A stretch of 34,427 nt of DNA from JAVJPJ01 sp040217295 (GTDB lineage Bacteria; Pseudomonadota; Alphaproteobacteria; Rhodobacterales; Rhodobacteraceae): NCBI GenBank assembly GCA_964460185.1, contig CAYWTM010000025.1, forward strand, positions 1 through 34,427, written 5' to 3'. Both the position numbers and the translations under genes were made by a program. How positions within the stretch are numbered: position 1 is the stretch's first letter; each line of letters begins with the position of its first letter. Positions 1-6,804 of the stretch are shown here, piece after piece. The notes beneath the pieces are model-generated. The model saw only the letters and a list, made by a program, of their open reading frames with translations. It had not been told where the DNA came from and ran no database searches.

Positions 1-1
1 G

Positions 2-331
2 TCGCGGCGCTCGAAGGTGCCGCTGGAACCCGGCATGATCCTGTCGAACGAGCCAGGCTATTACCGCGAAGGGGCGTTCGGCATCCGCATCGAGAACCTC
101 GTGGTGGTGGCGGAGGCCGGGCCGATTCCCGGCGATGATGCGCGCAACCTGTTGTGTTTCGACACGCTGACCTATGCGCCCATCGACACGCGCCTTATCA
201 TGGCGGATATGCTGAGCGGGGCCGAACGGGATTGGCTCAACGGGTATCACGGCGAGGTTCTGGCCCTTCTCGGCCCGGAACTGGACAGCGACACCGCCGC
301 CTGGCTCACGCGCGCGTGCGCGCCGATCTAA
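2..331 (+). CDS. Aminopeptidase P family protein (Xaa-Pro aminopeptidase, M24B), C-terminal fragment
   Basis: Only the last 109 codons are present; the gene begins before the window, in the frame starting at base 2, and ends at TAA 329-331. The fragment carries the last two metal-ligand segments of the M24 'pita-bread' fold, SNEPGYY followed about 10 residues later by GIRIEN. The glutamates in these segments coordinate the dinuclear metal centre in characterised aminopeptidases P. The roughly 70 residues after that match the small C-terminal domain of the longer (about 600-residue) aminopeptidase P subgroup. The family removes an N-terminal residue preceding proline, usually in the cytoplasm. 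The first two-thirds cannot be checked here, so completeness of the active site is unknown. Confidence 0.88.
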   Translation, partial: SRRSKVPLEPGMILSNEPGYYREGAFGIRIENLVVVAEAGPIPGDDARNLLCFDTLTYAPIDTRLIMADMLSGAERDWLNGYHGEVLALLGPELDSDTAAWLTRACAPI

Positions 332-351
332 CACACGCCTGTCACATGTGC

Positions 352-379
352 TTGGCATGGGTCATGTCACGCATCTAAA
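352..379 (+). promoter_or_regulatory. Candidate promoter for the DUF427 gene
   Basis: TTGGCA (352-357) and TCTAAA (374-379) are separated by 16 bases in the short gap between the aminopeptidase stop and the DUF427 start. This is a fair match to a housekeeping promoter. It rests on sequence resemblance only, and readthrough from the upstream gene is equally possible. Confidence 0.35.
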
Positions 380-407
380 AAGAGACGAACGCAAGGAGAG
401 ACGATCG

Positions 408-749
408 ATGGCAGACCACATCAAGATCCGCAAAGCGACCGGAACATGGGTCGTGCGCGCGGGCGGCGCTGTTCTTGCCGAAAGCAGCAATGCGCTGGAA
501 TTGAGCGAGGGCGACTACACGCCGGTGATTTATTTTCCGCAGGCCGATATCGCAATGGCCTTCCTGGAAAAGACCGAAAGCTCCACCCGCTGCCCCTACA
601 AGGGCACGGCCAGTTACTTCACCTTGTCGACCGCCGACGGGGACATCCCGGATGCCGCGTGGAGCTACGAGGACCCGATGGAGGGCGTTGCCCGGATCAA
701 GGACCACATCGCATTCTACGCCGACCGGGTATCTGTCGAGCAGCTTTGA
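408..749 (+). CDS. DUF427 domain-containing protein
   Basis: This small soluble protein of 113 residues is made almost entirely of one DUF427 domain. The typical pattern is visible: an N-terminal stretch with VRAGGAVLAES, then YFPQADIAM, then the TRCPYKGTASYF segment and a closing AWSYEDP...I.DHIAFY block. The ATG at 408 is chosen because AAGGAGAG lies 8 bases upstream (393-400); an in-frame ATG 60 bases earlier has no good ribosome site and would add a low-complexity basic extension. The biochemical function of DUF427 is not established. There is no signal peptide or membrane segment, so a cytoplasmic location is expected. The gene converges on the ClC gene, with only 30 bases between the two stops. 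Confidence 0.85.
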   Translation: MADHIKIRKATGTWVVRAGGAVLAESSNALELSEGDYTPVIYFPQADIAMAFLEKTESSTRCPYKGTASYFTLSTADGDIPDAAWSYEDPMEGVARIKDHIAFYADRVSVEQL

Positions 750-779
750 TCGCACGCCCGGCCGGGCCACAGCCCGTTT

Positions 780-2468
780 TCAGCTGTGTTCCTCGGCCGC
801 CGTCGCGGCCAAGGCCCGGTTATAGGCCTTGAGCGCATCCACATGGAACAGCGCCCCTTCGAGCGCGGGCGGCCCATCGCCCGGCGCAAGCTGCACCACG
901 GGAACGAAATCGAGCCCCGTGCGCTCGAAGATCGGCAAGGCCCGCTCGAGCGTGGCGTTGCTCTCGGTGAATATCCCCTGCTCGATCAGCGTCAGCAGCC
1001 GTTCTTCGGGGGCCGCGTTTTCATGGCCCATCGGACGCATCACCTTGCCCACACGGAACATCGCCAAGAGATAGGACTGCGGACCCGCTGCAAGGTGAAT
1101 GTTGCGCCGCTCCAGCTGGGTCAGGAAAAAGGACCTGTGCACCAGCCGTGAGGCCAGGGCCGTCGACAGCGACACCGCCACCATCACCGCAAGCCCCGTC
1201 TGCCAGTCGCCCGTCAATTCGAACACGATCAGGGTGGTAGAAATCGGCGCCCCCAGAACGGCCGCCGCCACGGCCCCCATGCCGGCCAGCGCATACAGCG
1301 ATTCAGACCCCGAGACATTGGGGAAGATCGCGGTTGCCACCAGCCCGTAGGCCAGCCCCGTCAGTGCCCCGATCATCAGCGAGGGCGAAAACACCCCGCC
1401 CCCCATGCGGCCCCCGATCGTGATGCCGGCGGCCACGACCTTGATGATCGTGAACACGATGGCCTCGTGCAGCAGCAATTGCCCGGTCAGGGCCGCCGTC
1501 GTGGTCTCGTAGCCGACCCCGATGATATGCGGGAAATAGATGGCGATGGCCCCCAGAAGAAACCCTGCAATCGCAGGCCGCAACCACCTGGGAATCCCGG
1601 TCGCGTTTTGCAATCGCGTGCCCATGTCATCGGCCCAGAAGGTGCCCCGCATGAAGGCCACCGCCACCAGACCTGACACCAGACCGAGGATCAGGAAGGC
1701 CGGTAGTTCGACATAGAATTCAAGCGCACTGTCGCCGCCAAGGGTGAATTCGGTCACATCGCCAAACGCCAGCCGGTTGATCACCGTTCCCGCGGCCGAG
1801 GCGATCACGATCGGGGCAAAGGCATGCACCGCGAAATGGCGCAGCACGACCTCCAGCGCGAACAGCGCCCCCGCGATCGGTGCGTTGAAGCTGGCCGACA
1901 CCGCCGCCGCGACAGCACAACCCAAAAGATCGCGGCCCGTGATGCCGTCGGCCTTGATCCAGCGGGACACGCGGGTGGAAATCACGGCCGCAAGGTGAAC
2001 CACCGGCCCCTCCCTGCCCGAGGATCCGCCCGATCCCAGGGTGATCATCGAAGCCACGGCCGAGGCAAGACCCGCGCGTTCCTCCACCCGTCCATCGGCC
2101 AGCGCGGCGCCCTCGATCACATCGGCCACCGACCGCACACGCCCGTCCGGGGTGAACCAATGCAAGATGAACCCCACAACCAGGCCGCCACAGACCGGGA
2201 TGATCAAGATCACCCACCACGGCAGGCCCTGCGCGAAGGAATGCAGCATCCGCACGTCGTCGACACCGTAAAGCGTATGTTGAAGCCAGTTGATTCCGGC
2301 ACGAAAGAAGAGCGCCGCAAAGCCCGCTGCAATCCCGACGATCAGGGCAATGAACCAGAACTGGATCTGGCTCGGGCCTTTCTGGCGCAACACCTTCCAG
2401 CCGTTCCGGCACGCCGAGACGACGTCTCGCACCTGGTCCTGGATAAAGCTGCGTCCGCTCTCGGCCAC
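780..2468 (-). CDS. ClC-family chloride channel/transporter
   Basis: The product is a 562-residue inner-membrane protein with about ten hydrophobic helices and a soluble C-terminal tail of roughly 110 residues that may hold one degenerate CBS-like unit. ClC signatures are present: GSGGSSGREGP at residues 145-155 (E153 matches the gating glutamate of E. coli ClcA) and GGGVFSP at 357-362. FNAPIAGALFALEVV (194-208) aligns with the ClcA segment holding E202 and E203. Here E202 is kept but the internal proton-pathway glutamate E203 is valine (V207). The central tyrosine of the ion site appears to be phenylalanine in the HRSFFLTQL segment. Valine at the E203 position is typical of true ClC channels rather than H+/Cl- antiporters, though transport mode cannot be decided from sequence. 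The start codon is GTG, with AAAGGCGGG a few bases upstream. Confidence 0.9.
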   Translation of the reverse strand: MAESGRSFIQDQVRDVVSACRNGWKVLRQKGPSQIQFWFIALIVGIAAGFAALFFRAGINWLQHTLYGVDDVRMLHSFAQGLPWWVILIIPVCGGLVVGFILHWFTPDGRVRSVADVIEGAALADGRVEERAGLASAVASMITLGSGGSSGREGPVVHLAAVISTRVSRWIKADGITGRDLLGCAVAAAVSASFNAPIAGALFALEVVLRHFAVHAFAPIVIASAAGTVINRLAFGDVTEFTLGGDSALEFYVELPAFLILGLVSGLVAVAFMRGTFWADDMGTRLQNATGIPRWLRPAIAGFLLGAIAIYFPHIIGVGYETTTAALTGQLLLHEAIVFTIIKVVAAGITIGGRMGGGVFSPSLMIGALTGLAYGLVATAIFPNVSGSESLYALAGMGAVAAAVLGAPISTTLIVFELTGDWQTGLAVMVAVSLSTALASRLVHRSFFLTQLERRNIHLAAGPQSYLLAMFRVGKVMRPMGHENAAPEERLLTLIEQGIFTESNATLERALPIFERTGLDFVPVVQLAPGDGPPALEGALFHVDALKAYNRALAATAAEEHS

Positions 2469-2480
2469 AGGTCCCGCCTT

Positions 2481-2603
2481 TCACGAAGCCTTGCCGCCCG
2501 ATCGCCTCAAGGCGCGCTTGGTCCTGATCTCGGCCCGGGCATGGAGCAAGCTGTAAATGACACAACCCCCCAAGAAAACCCCGACCGGCATCACGATGGC
2601 CAT
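2481..2603 (-). CDS. Possible 40-residue single-span membrane protein upstream of the ClC gene
   Basis: This short frame starts with ATG at 2603 and stops with TGA 12 bases before the ClC start. The predicted peptide has a hydrophobic stretch (MAIVMPVGVFLGGCVIYSLL) followed by a basic tail rich in Arg and Lys, the layout of a one-helix membrane protein with a cytoplasmic C-terminus. Its position and spacing suggest co-translation with the ClC gene. No Shine-Dalgarno sequence precedes the ATG, and the open frame continues upstream without a better start codon. It may therefore be a chance frame or have a non-standard start. I do not recognise a family. Confidence 0.3.
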   Translation of the reverse strand: MAIVMPVGVFLGGCVIYSLLHARAEIRTKRALRRSGGKAS

Positions 2604-2894
2604 GATTATGGACACGCGGATGAAAGCATTCGTGAACGCCCCGGACCGCAGCCTGACGGGCCGGCCGGCCAGCCGCTCGCCGCCCTGTGCTGCAGGCCGC
2701 CCTCCACGGGCCGCACCCGAACCGGGGACAGCGGGAAACCCCGCCCATCTTTATCCCTCAAATATGGCCGCCGGAGGCGCGTCCGCCCTCCCGCACCGCG
2801 CCGACATCACCCGCAATCGCGCACCGCCAACCCTATCGCCGCACCGAAGGCGCGCGGGGCGACGACGACGTCGGCGCACGCCCGGCCTGACGGA
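2604..2894. other. Intergenic region between recN and the ClC gene, with a Rhodobacterales-type repeat
   Basis: No convincing gene lies here. The recN stop is at 2895, and no GC hairpin with a T-tract follows it on the minus strand. The only clear structure is the motif at 2755-2782 (TCCCTCAAATATGGCCGCCG followed by GAGGCG). A close relative occurs at 19545-19570, so it is treated as a dispersed repeat. A promoter for the ClC gene should lie in this stretch, but none stands out. Confidence 0.55.
2755..2782. repeat. Dispersed intergenic repeat, copy 1 (CAAATAT...GCCGGAGGC)
   Basis: The core CAAATAT, five bases, then CGCCGGAGGC is shared with the copy at 19545-19570. The shared frame is TCC(CT)CAAATAT-N4/5-CCGCCGGAGGC. 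Both copies lie in non-coding gaps next to the 3' end of a minus-strand gene. Similar CCTCCGGCGG...ATATTTG strings are, from general familiarity, very common between genes in Rhodobacteraceae. Their function is not established. Confidence 0.5.
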
Positions 2895-4550
2895 TCAGCG
2901 ACGCCCGTCAAGCAAGGCGCGCGCCGCATCGCGGGCCGCGTCGGTCACGGTGTCGCCGGACAACATCCGCGCAACCTCGTCGATGCGGTCGCCCGGCGCC
3001 AATGGAACCACCCGGCTGAAGGTCACGCCCGCCTCGACATGTTTCGCCACACGCCAATGATACCCGCCAAGTGCCGCCACCTGGGGCGAATGGGTGACCA
3101 CCAGAACCTGACCACCCTCGGCCAGGGCCGACAGCCTGCGCCCGACCGCATCGGCGGTCGCTCCGCCCACCCCACGGTCGATCTCGTCGAAGATCATTGT
3201 CAGACCCCTGGCCTCTGCGGTCAGACACACTTTCAGCGCCAGCAAGAACCGCGACAATTCCCCGCCCGAAGCGATCCGGTTCAACGGACCAGCCGGCGCA
3301 CCGGGATTGGTGGCAACGGTGAAGGTCACGGCATCCGTGCCATCAGGGCCGGGGGCGGCATCCGAAATCTCGGTTCGGAAAACCGCGCGCTCCATCTTCA
3401 GCGGGGCAAGTTCCGCCGCCATCGCCGCATCCAGTCGCCCTGCCGCCTCGCGTCGGGCCGCGCTCAGGGCATCCGAAGCCGCCGCGAAGGCGGCCCCGGC
3501 AGCGGCAGAGGCCGCCTCGAGATCCGCGATCTCGCCCGCGCCCCCGTCCAGCGTGGCCAACCGGCCGCGCAGATCATCGGCAAGACCGGCCAGATCATCA
3601 GGAAGAACGCCGTGCTTGCGCGCCAGGCCGCGCAAGGCGAACAATCGATCCTCGGTCTCTTCCAGCTCCGAGGGATTGAAACTCAACGCGTCGGCGAACC
3701 GTTCGACACCTTCCAGGGCCTCCGACAATTCCACGGTCGCGCGTTCCAGTGCCGCCAGCGGCTCATCCAGCCCCCCCTCGGCCTTGTCGGTCACGCTTTC
3801 CAACCAGCGCCGCGCATCGCCCATGGCGCCTTCCGCCCCGTCCAGCCCAAGCGCCGCCATGGCGCGCGCCACATCTTCGCGCATCCGTTCGGCGGCCTGC
3901 ATCAGGCGGCGGCGCGCATCCAGCGTGTCTTCCTCGCCGGGTTGCGGGTCCAGCTTGTCGAGTTCGGCCACAGCGTGGCGCAGAAACTCTTCCTCTTCGC
4001 GCATCGCGGCCAGGCGCGCCTCTGCCTCTTCCAGCGCACGGGCCGCGACCCGGCGGGCAGCCCAGGCACCGCGGACAGAGGCCACCTGATCGGCAAGACC
4101 ACCGAAATCGTCCAGCATCGCCCGGTGCTGGCGTGGATCGAGCAGGCCCTTGTCATCTTGCTGGCCATGCAGCTCGACCAGCACATCCGACAAGGCGCGC
4201 AAGACCTCGCCGCTGGCACGGCGGTCATTGACCCAGGCCGTCTTGCGTCCTTCGGGCGTGTTCACACGGCGCAAGATCAACTCGTCGGCGACGGGGAAAC
4301 CCGCATCTTCCAGAACAGCGCGCGCGGGATGACCTTCGGACAGGTCAAAGGCCGCAACGACCTCGCCCTGATCGGCGCCTGCGCGCACCAGATCCGCACG
4401 CCCCCGCCAGCCCAGAACAAACCCCAACGCATCCAGCAAGATCGATTTCCCGGCCCCGGTCTCGCCGGTCAACACGTTGAGACCCGGCTGAAACGCAAGC
4501 TCCAGCCGGTCGATGATCAGCATGTCGCGGATATCGAGATGTCGCAGCAT
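2895..4550 (-). CDS. recN: DNA repair protein RecN
   Basis: RecN is an SMC-like ATPase that acts in recombinational repair of double-strand breaks in the cytoplasm/nucleoid. The 551-residue length is normal. The Walker A motif GETGAGKS lies at residues 29-36, after the typical MLRHLDIRDMLIIDRLEL start. The centre is Ala/Glu/Arg-rich and charged, consistent with a coiled coil. The C-terminal half carries the RecN block with NPGAPAGPLNRIASGGELSRFLLALK and then Walker B TMIFDEIDRGVGG. The ATG at 4550 is supported by the conserved N-terminus, but its ribosome site is weak. It follows bamD by 54 bases on the same strand, so cotranscription with bamD is likely. Confidence 0.97.
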   Translation of the reverse strand: MLRHLDIRDMLIIDRLELAFQPGLNVLTGETGAGKSILLDALGFVLGWRGRADLVRAGADQGEVVAAFDLSEGHPARAVLEDAGFPVADELILRRVNTPEGRKTAWVNDRRASGEVLRALSDVLVELHGQQDDKGLLDPRQHRAMLDDFGGLADQVASVRGAWAARRVAARALEEAEARLAAMREEEEFLRHAVAELDKLDPQPGEEDTLDARRRLMQAAERMREDVARAMAALGLDGAEGAMGDARRWLESVTDKAEGGLDEPLAALERATVELSEALEGVERFADALSFNPSELEETEDRLFALRGLARKHGVLPDDLAGLADDLRGRLATLDGGAGEIADLEAASAAAGAAFAAASDALSAARREAAGRLDAAMAAELAPLKMERAVFRTEISDAAPGPDGTDAVTFTVATNPGAPAGPLNRIASGGELSRFLLALKVCLTAEARGLTMIFDEIDRGVGGATADAVGRRLSALAEGGQVLVVTHSPQVAALGGYHWRVAKHVEAGVTFSRVVPLAPGDRIDEVARMLSGDTVTDAARDAARALLDGRR

Positions 4551-4604
4551 TATGGATTGATGAACCCTATCGACCCCGGACGGTCAAGGAAGAACAAGCA
4601 GGTG

Positions 4605-5480
4605 TCAGAGCCACTCGCCCCGGACGGTCTGCCGCCACACATCGCGCAACCATCCCTCACCGGCGGCTTCGGGCGACAGGTTCTGGCCCGTCAACGTGCG
4701 GAAGGCGTCGTCGTAAAACGGGGACGACTGGAAGTTGTAGCCCAGAATGGCGCCCGCGGTTTGCGCCTCATCGGTCAGGCCAAGCGCCAGGTAAGCCTCC
4801 ACCAGGCGCAGCAGGGCCTCGGGTGTTTGCGAGGTGGTCTGGAATTCCTCGACCACGACGCGGAACCGGTTGATGGCGGCGGTGTAGTGTTCGCGGCGCA
4901 GGTAATAGCGGCCGATTTCCATTTCCTTGCCGGCCAGGTGGTCGAAGGCCAGGTCAAAGCGCAAGATCGCGTCCTGGGCGTATTCGCTGTCGGGGTAGCG
5001 TTCGATCACCTCGCGCAGCGCCTGCAACGCCTGAAAGGTCACGCCCTGGTCGCGGCCGACCTCGTCGATCTGGTCGTAGTAGCTGAGCGCCATGAGATAC
5101 TGGGCATAGGCCGCGTCTTCCTGGCCGGGATAGAAATCGAGGTAGCGCTGCGCGGCGATGCGGGCGTTCTCGTAATCCTCGTCCTCGTGATAGGCGAAGG
5201 CCGCCATGATCAGCCCACGGCTTGCCCATTCCGAATAAGGGTAAAGGCGTTCAATCTCGATAAACAGGGCAGCCGCGTCATCGGGATCGCCGATTTCAAG
5301 TTCACGCTCGGCCTGTTCAAAGATGATCTGCGGATCCAGTTCTTCGAGCGGAACGGTGTTGTTTCTGCTTGCAAAAAGGCCGCCGCCGCCGCCGCCACCG
5401 CAGGCCGACAACACTGTGATCAGCACCATGGCCGTGCCGACCTTCAGCTTCCGGTTAATCGCGCGGCTGTTGGCGTGCAT
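4605..5480 (-). CDS. bamD: Outer membrane protein assembly factor BamD (lipoprotein)
   Basis: BamD is the essential lipoprotein partner of BamA in inserting beta-barrel proteins into the outer membrane. The 291-residue product begins with a basic N-terminus and hydrophobic signal, ending in the lipobox LSAC with the lipidated Cys followed by seven glycines encoded by a GGC-type repeat (about 5379-5399). The rest is helical with TPR-like repeats (for example AFAYHEDEDYENARIAAQRY and FYPGQEDAAYAQYLMALSYY), as in the YfiO/BamD family. The ATG at 5480 is preferred over one 30 bases upstream because AGGGAC precedes it and it gives a normal signal peptide. The gene sits between lpxC and recN, a common neighbourhood in alphaproteobacteria. 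Confidence 0.95.
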   Translation of the reverse strand: MHANSRAINRKLKVGTAMVLITVLSACGGGGGGGLFASRNNTVPLEELDPQIIFEQAERELEIGDPDDAAALFIEIERLYPYSEWASRGLIMAAFAYHEDEDYENARIAAQRYLDFYPGQEDAAYAQYLMALSYYDQIDEVGRDQGVTFQALQALREVIERYPDSEYAQDAILRFDLAFDHLAGKEMEIGRYYLRREHYTAAINRFRVVVEEFQTTSQTPEALLRLVEAYLALGLTDEAQTAGAILGYNFQSSPFYDDAFRTLTGQNLSPEAAGEGWLRDVWRQTVRGEWL

Positions 5481-5584
5481 CGCTGGTGTCCCTAAGTCCT
5501 GTCGTCCCAAGCGGTGTACACCGCGTCTTCCAGAGGCGGTCTATCATATAAATTTCGGGTGCAAAACGCCTGAAATCGCGCTGT

Positions 5585-5599
5585 GTGTCAGGTTGACAC
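5585..5599. promoter_or_regulatory. Perfect inverted repeat GTGTCA-GGT-TGACAC in the lpxC-bamD gap
   Basis: Two 6-base arms, GTGTCA (5585-5590) and TGACAC (5594-5599), flank a 3-base centre. No T-tract follows on either strand, so it does not look like a terminator. It lies upstream of bamD, with an AT-rich possible -10 (TATATGAT on the minus strand, about 5543-5550) between it and the gene. It could be an operator, but the regulator is unknown. Confidence 0.3.
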
Positions 5600-5622
5600 C
5601 GGACGTGATCCAATAGCCGCGA

Positions 5623-6546
5623 TCAGGCCACATGCGCCAGATCGGCACGCCCCACCCCGATACCGGGCAAGCGCGCGGCCTGGGCATCGGTGCATTCAAC
5701 AAAGCGGAATGCGTTCGGGTCGGAATACAGCGCGCGCAGCAGTTGATTGGTCAGCATGTGACCGGCGCGCACCCCCGTGTAGCGCCCCAGGATCGGCGCG
5801 CCTGCCAAGGCCAGGTCGCCCAGCGCATCCAGCATCTTGTGGCGAACGGCCTCATCGGCGTGACGCAGGCCGCCGGGGCTGAGCACGGTATCTCCATCCA
5901 CAACGACCGCGTTGTCATAAGTTCCGCCAAGTGCCAGGCCGGCTGCATGCATCGCATCGACATCCGCCTTGCGGCAAAAGGTGCGGCTGTCGCACAGCTC
6001 GCGCACGAACCGCCCGTTGGCAAGGTTCGCCACGCGACGCTGGCGTCCGATGGCGGCATCGGCAAAATCAATCGTGAAATCCATCTCCAGCCCTGCGGCA
6101 GGGGACAGGCGCGCTTCGGCCTCGCCATCGCGGACCACGACATCTTTCAGGACTTCGATCGCGCGGATTGCCGCGGTCTGTTTCTGTATTCCCGCGGCCA
6201 GGAAGGCCCGCACAAACGGGGCGGCAGACCCGTCAAGGATGGGAAGTTCGGGACCGTCCACCTCGATCAGGGCATTGTGAATGCCACAGCCCGCAAGCGC
6301 GGCCATCACATGTTCCACCGTCGACACTTCGCTGCCGCCATCACCCTGAAGCTTGGTGCAAAGCCTGCTCATCGGGACAGCATCGAAACGGGCCGGGATC
6401 ATCGCCGACCCGGGCAGATCGGACCGCTGGAACCAGATGCCCAGATGCGCGGCCTGAGGACGCACGACCATACGCACAAGTCGACCGGTGTGGAGCCCCA
6501 CACCCGTGAAATTGACCGATGTCCGTAACGTTGCCTGCATCATCAT
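5623..6546 (-). CDS. lpxC: UDP-3-O-acyl-N-acetylglucosamine deacetylase LpxC
   Basis: LpxC is the zinc enzyme that catalyses the committed step of lipid A synthesis in the cytoplasm. From the chosen ATG (6546) the product is 307 residues, the usual size. The N-terminal FTGVGLHTG motif is intact. The zinc/catalytic residues are E78-H79 in STVEHVMAALAG, H236 and D240 in RHKMLDALGD, and H263 in GHMLTNQLL, matching E. coli E78, H79, H238, D242 and H265. Three ATGs in a row (6546, 6543, 6540) leave the exact start open by two codons; an upstream in-frame start would add a non-conserved stretch. It follows the ftsZ terminator, so it probably has its own promoter in 6547-6750. Confidence 0.97.
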   Translation of the reverse strand: MMMQATLRTSVNFTGVGLHTGRLVRMVVRPQAAHLGIWFQRSDLPGSAMIPARFDAVPMSRLCTKLQGDGGSEVSTVEHVMAALAGCGIHNALIEVDGPELPILDGSAAPFVRAFLAAGIQKQTAAIRAIEVLKDVVVRDGEAEARLSPAAGLEMDFTIDFADAAIGRQRRVANLANGRFVRELCDSRTFCRKADVDAMHAAGLALGGTYDNAVVVDGDTVLSPGGLRHADEAVRHKMLDALGDLALAGAPILGRYTGVRAGHMLTNQLLRALYSDPNAFRFVECTDAQAARLPGIGVGRADLAHVA

Positions 6547-6750
6547 CTCGCTGTCGTCCGCATCGTTTTGCCCACCATCGCCGGCTCGCGCGATCGGGAC
6601 GTTCGCACGGCCCACCTTTCCGGTGATCTGGAGATAGCGGTCGCCGGGTAAAGGAACAATTCAACCTTTATGACTCGTTGCAACAAAGCGGGGGGCGATC
6701 GGCGAAACTTTGCCTAGGTGGTCAAATCCCAACGCCAAGTATCTGTTTTA

Positions 6751-6783
6751 AATAAAAAAAGGGCCAGCGCCTGGCTGGCCCTT
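6751..6783 (-). terminator. Intrinsic terminator after ftsZ
   Basis: On the minus strand AAGGGCCAGC and GCTGGCCCTT form a perfect 10-base-pair stem (6774-6783 with 6759-6768) around a 5-base loop. The second arm runs into an uninterrupted T-tract and TATTT. It starts 21 bases past the ftsZ stop and marks the end of the dcw transcription unit, separating it from lpxC. Confidence 0.92.
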
Positions 6784-6804
6784 GTGTCAGTTTTGTGACC
6801 GGTA

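Noticed and set aside
5379..5399. GCC-repeat tract in bamD as a phase-variable microsatellite
   Set aside because: The unit is a codon multiple, so length changes would only alter the glycine linker after the lipidated cysteine and would not switch the gene off.
1824..5495. A very long plus-strand open frame (over 1,200 codons) opposite the ClC gene, recN and bamD
   Set aside because: It lies antisense to three genes with clear family motifs, has no protein-like pattern and is rich in Arg, His, Gln and Gly. It is a by-product of high GC and codon bias.
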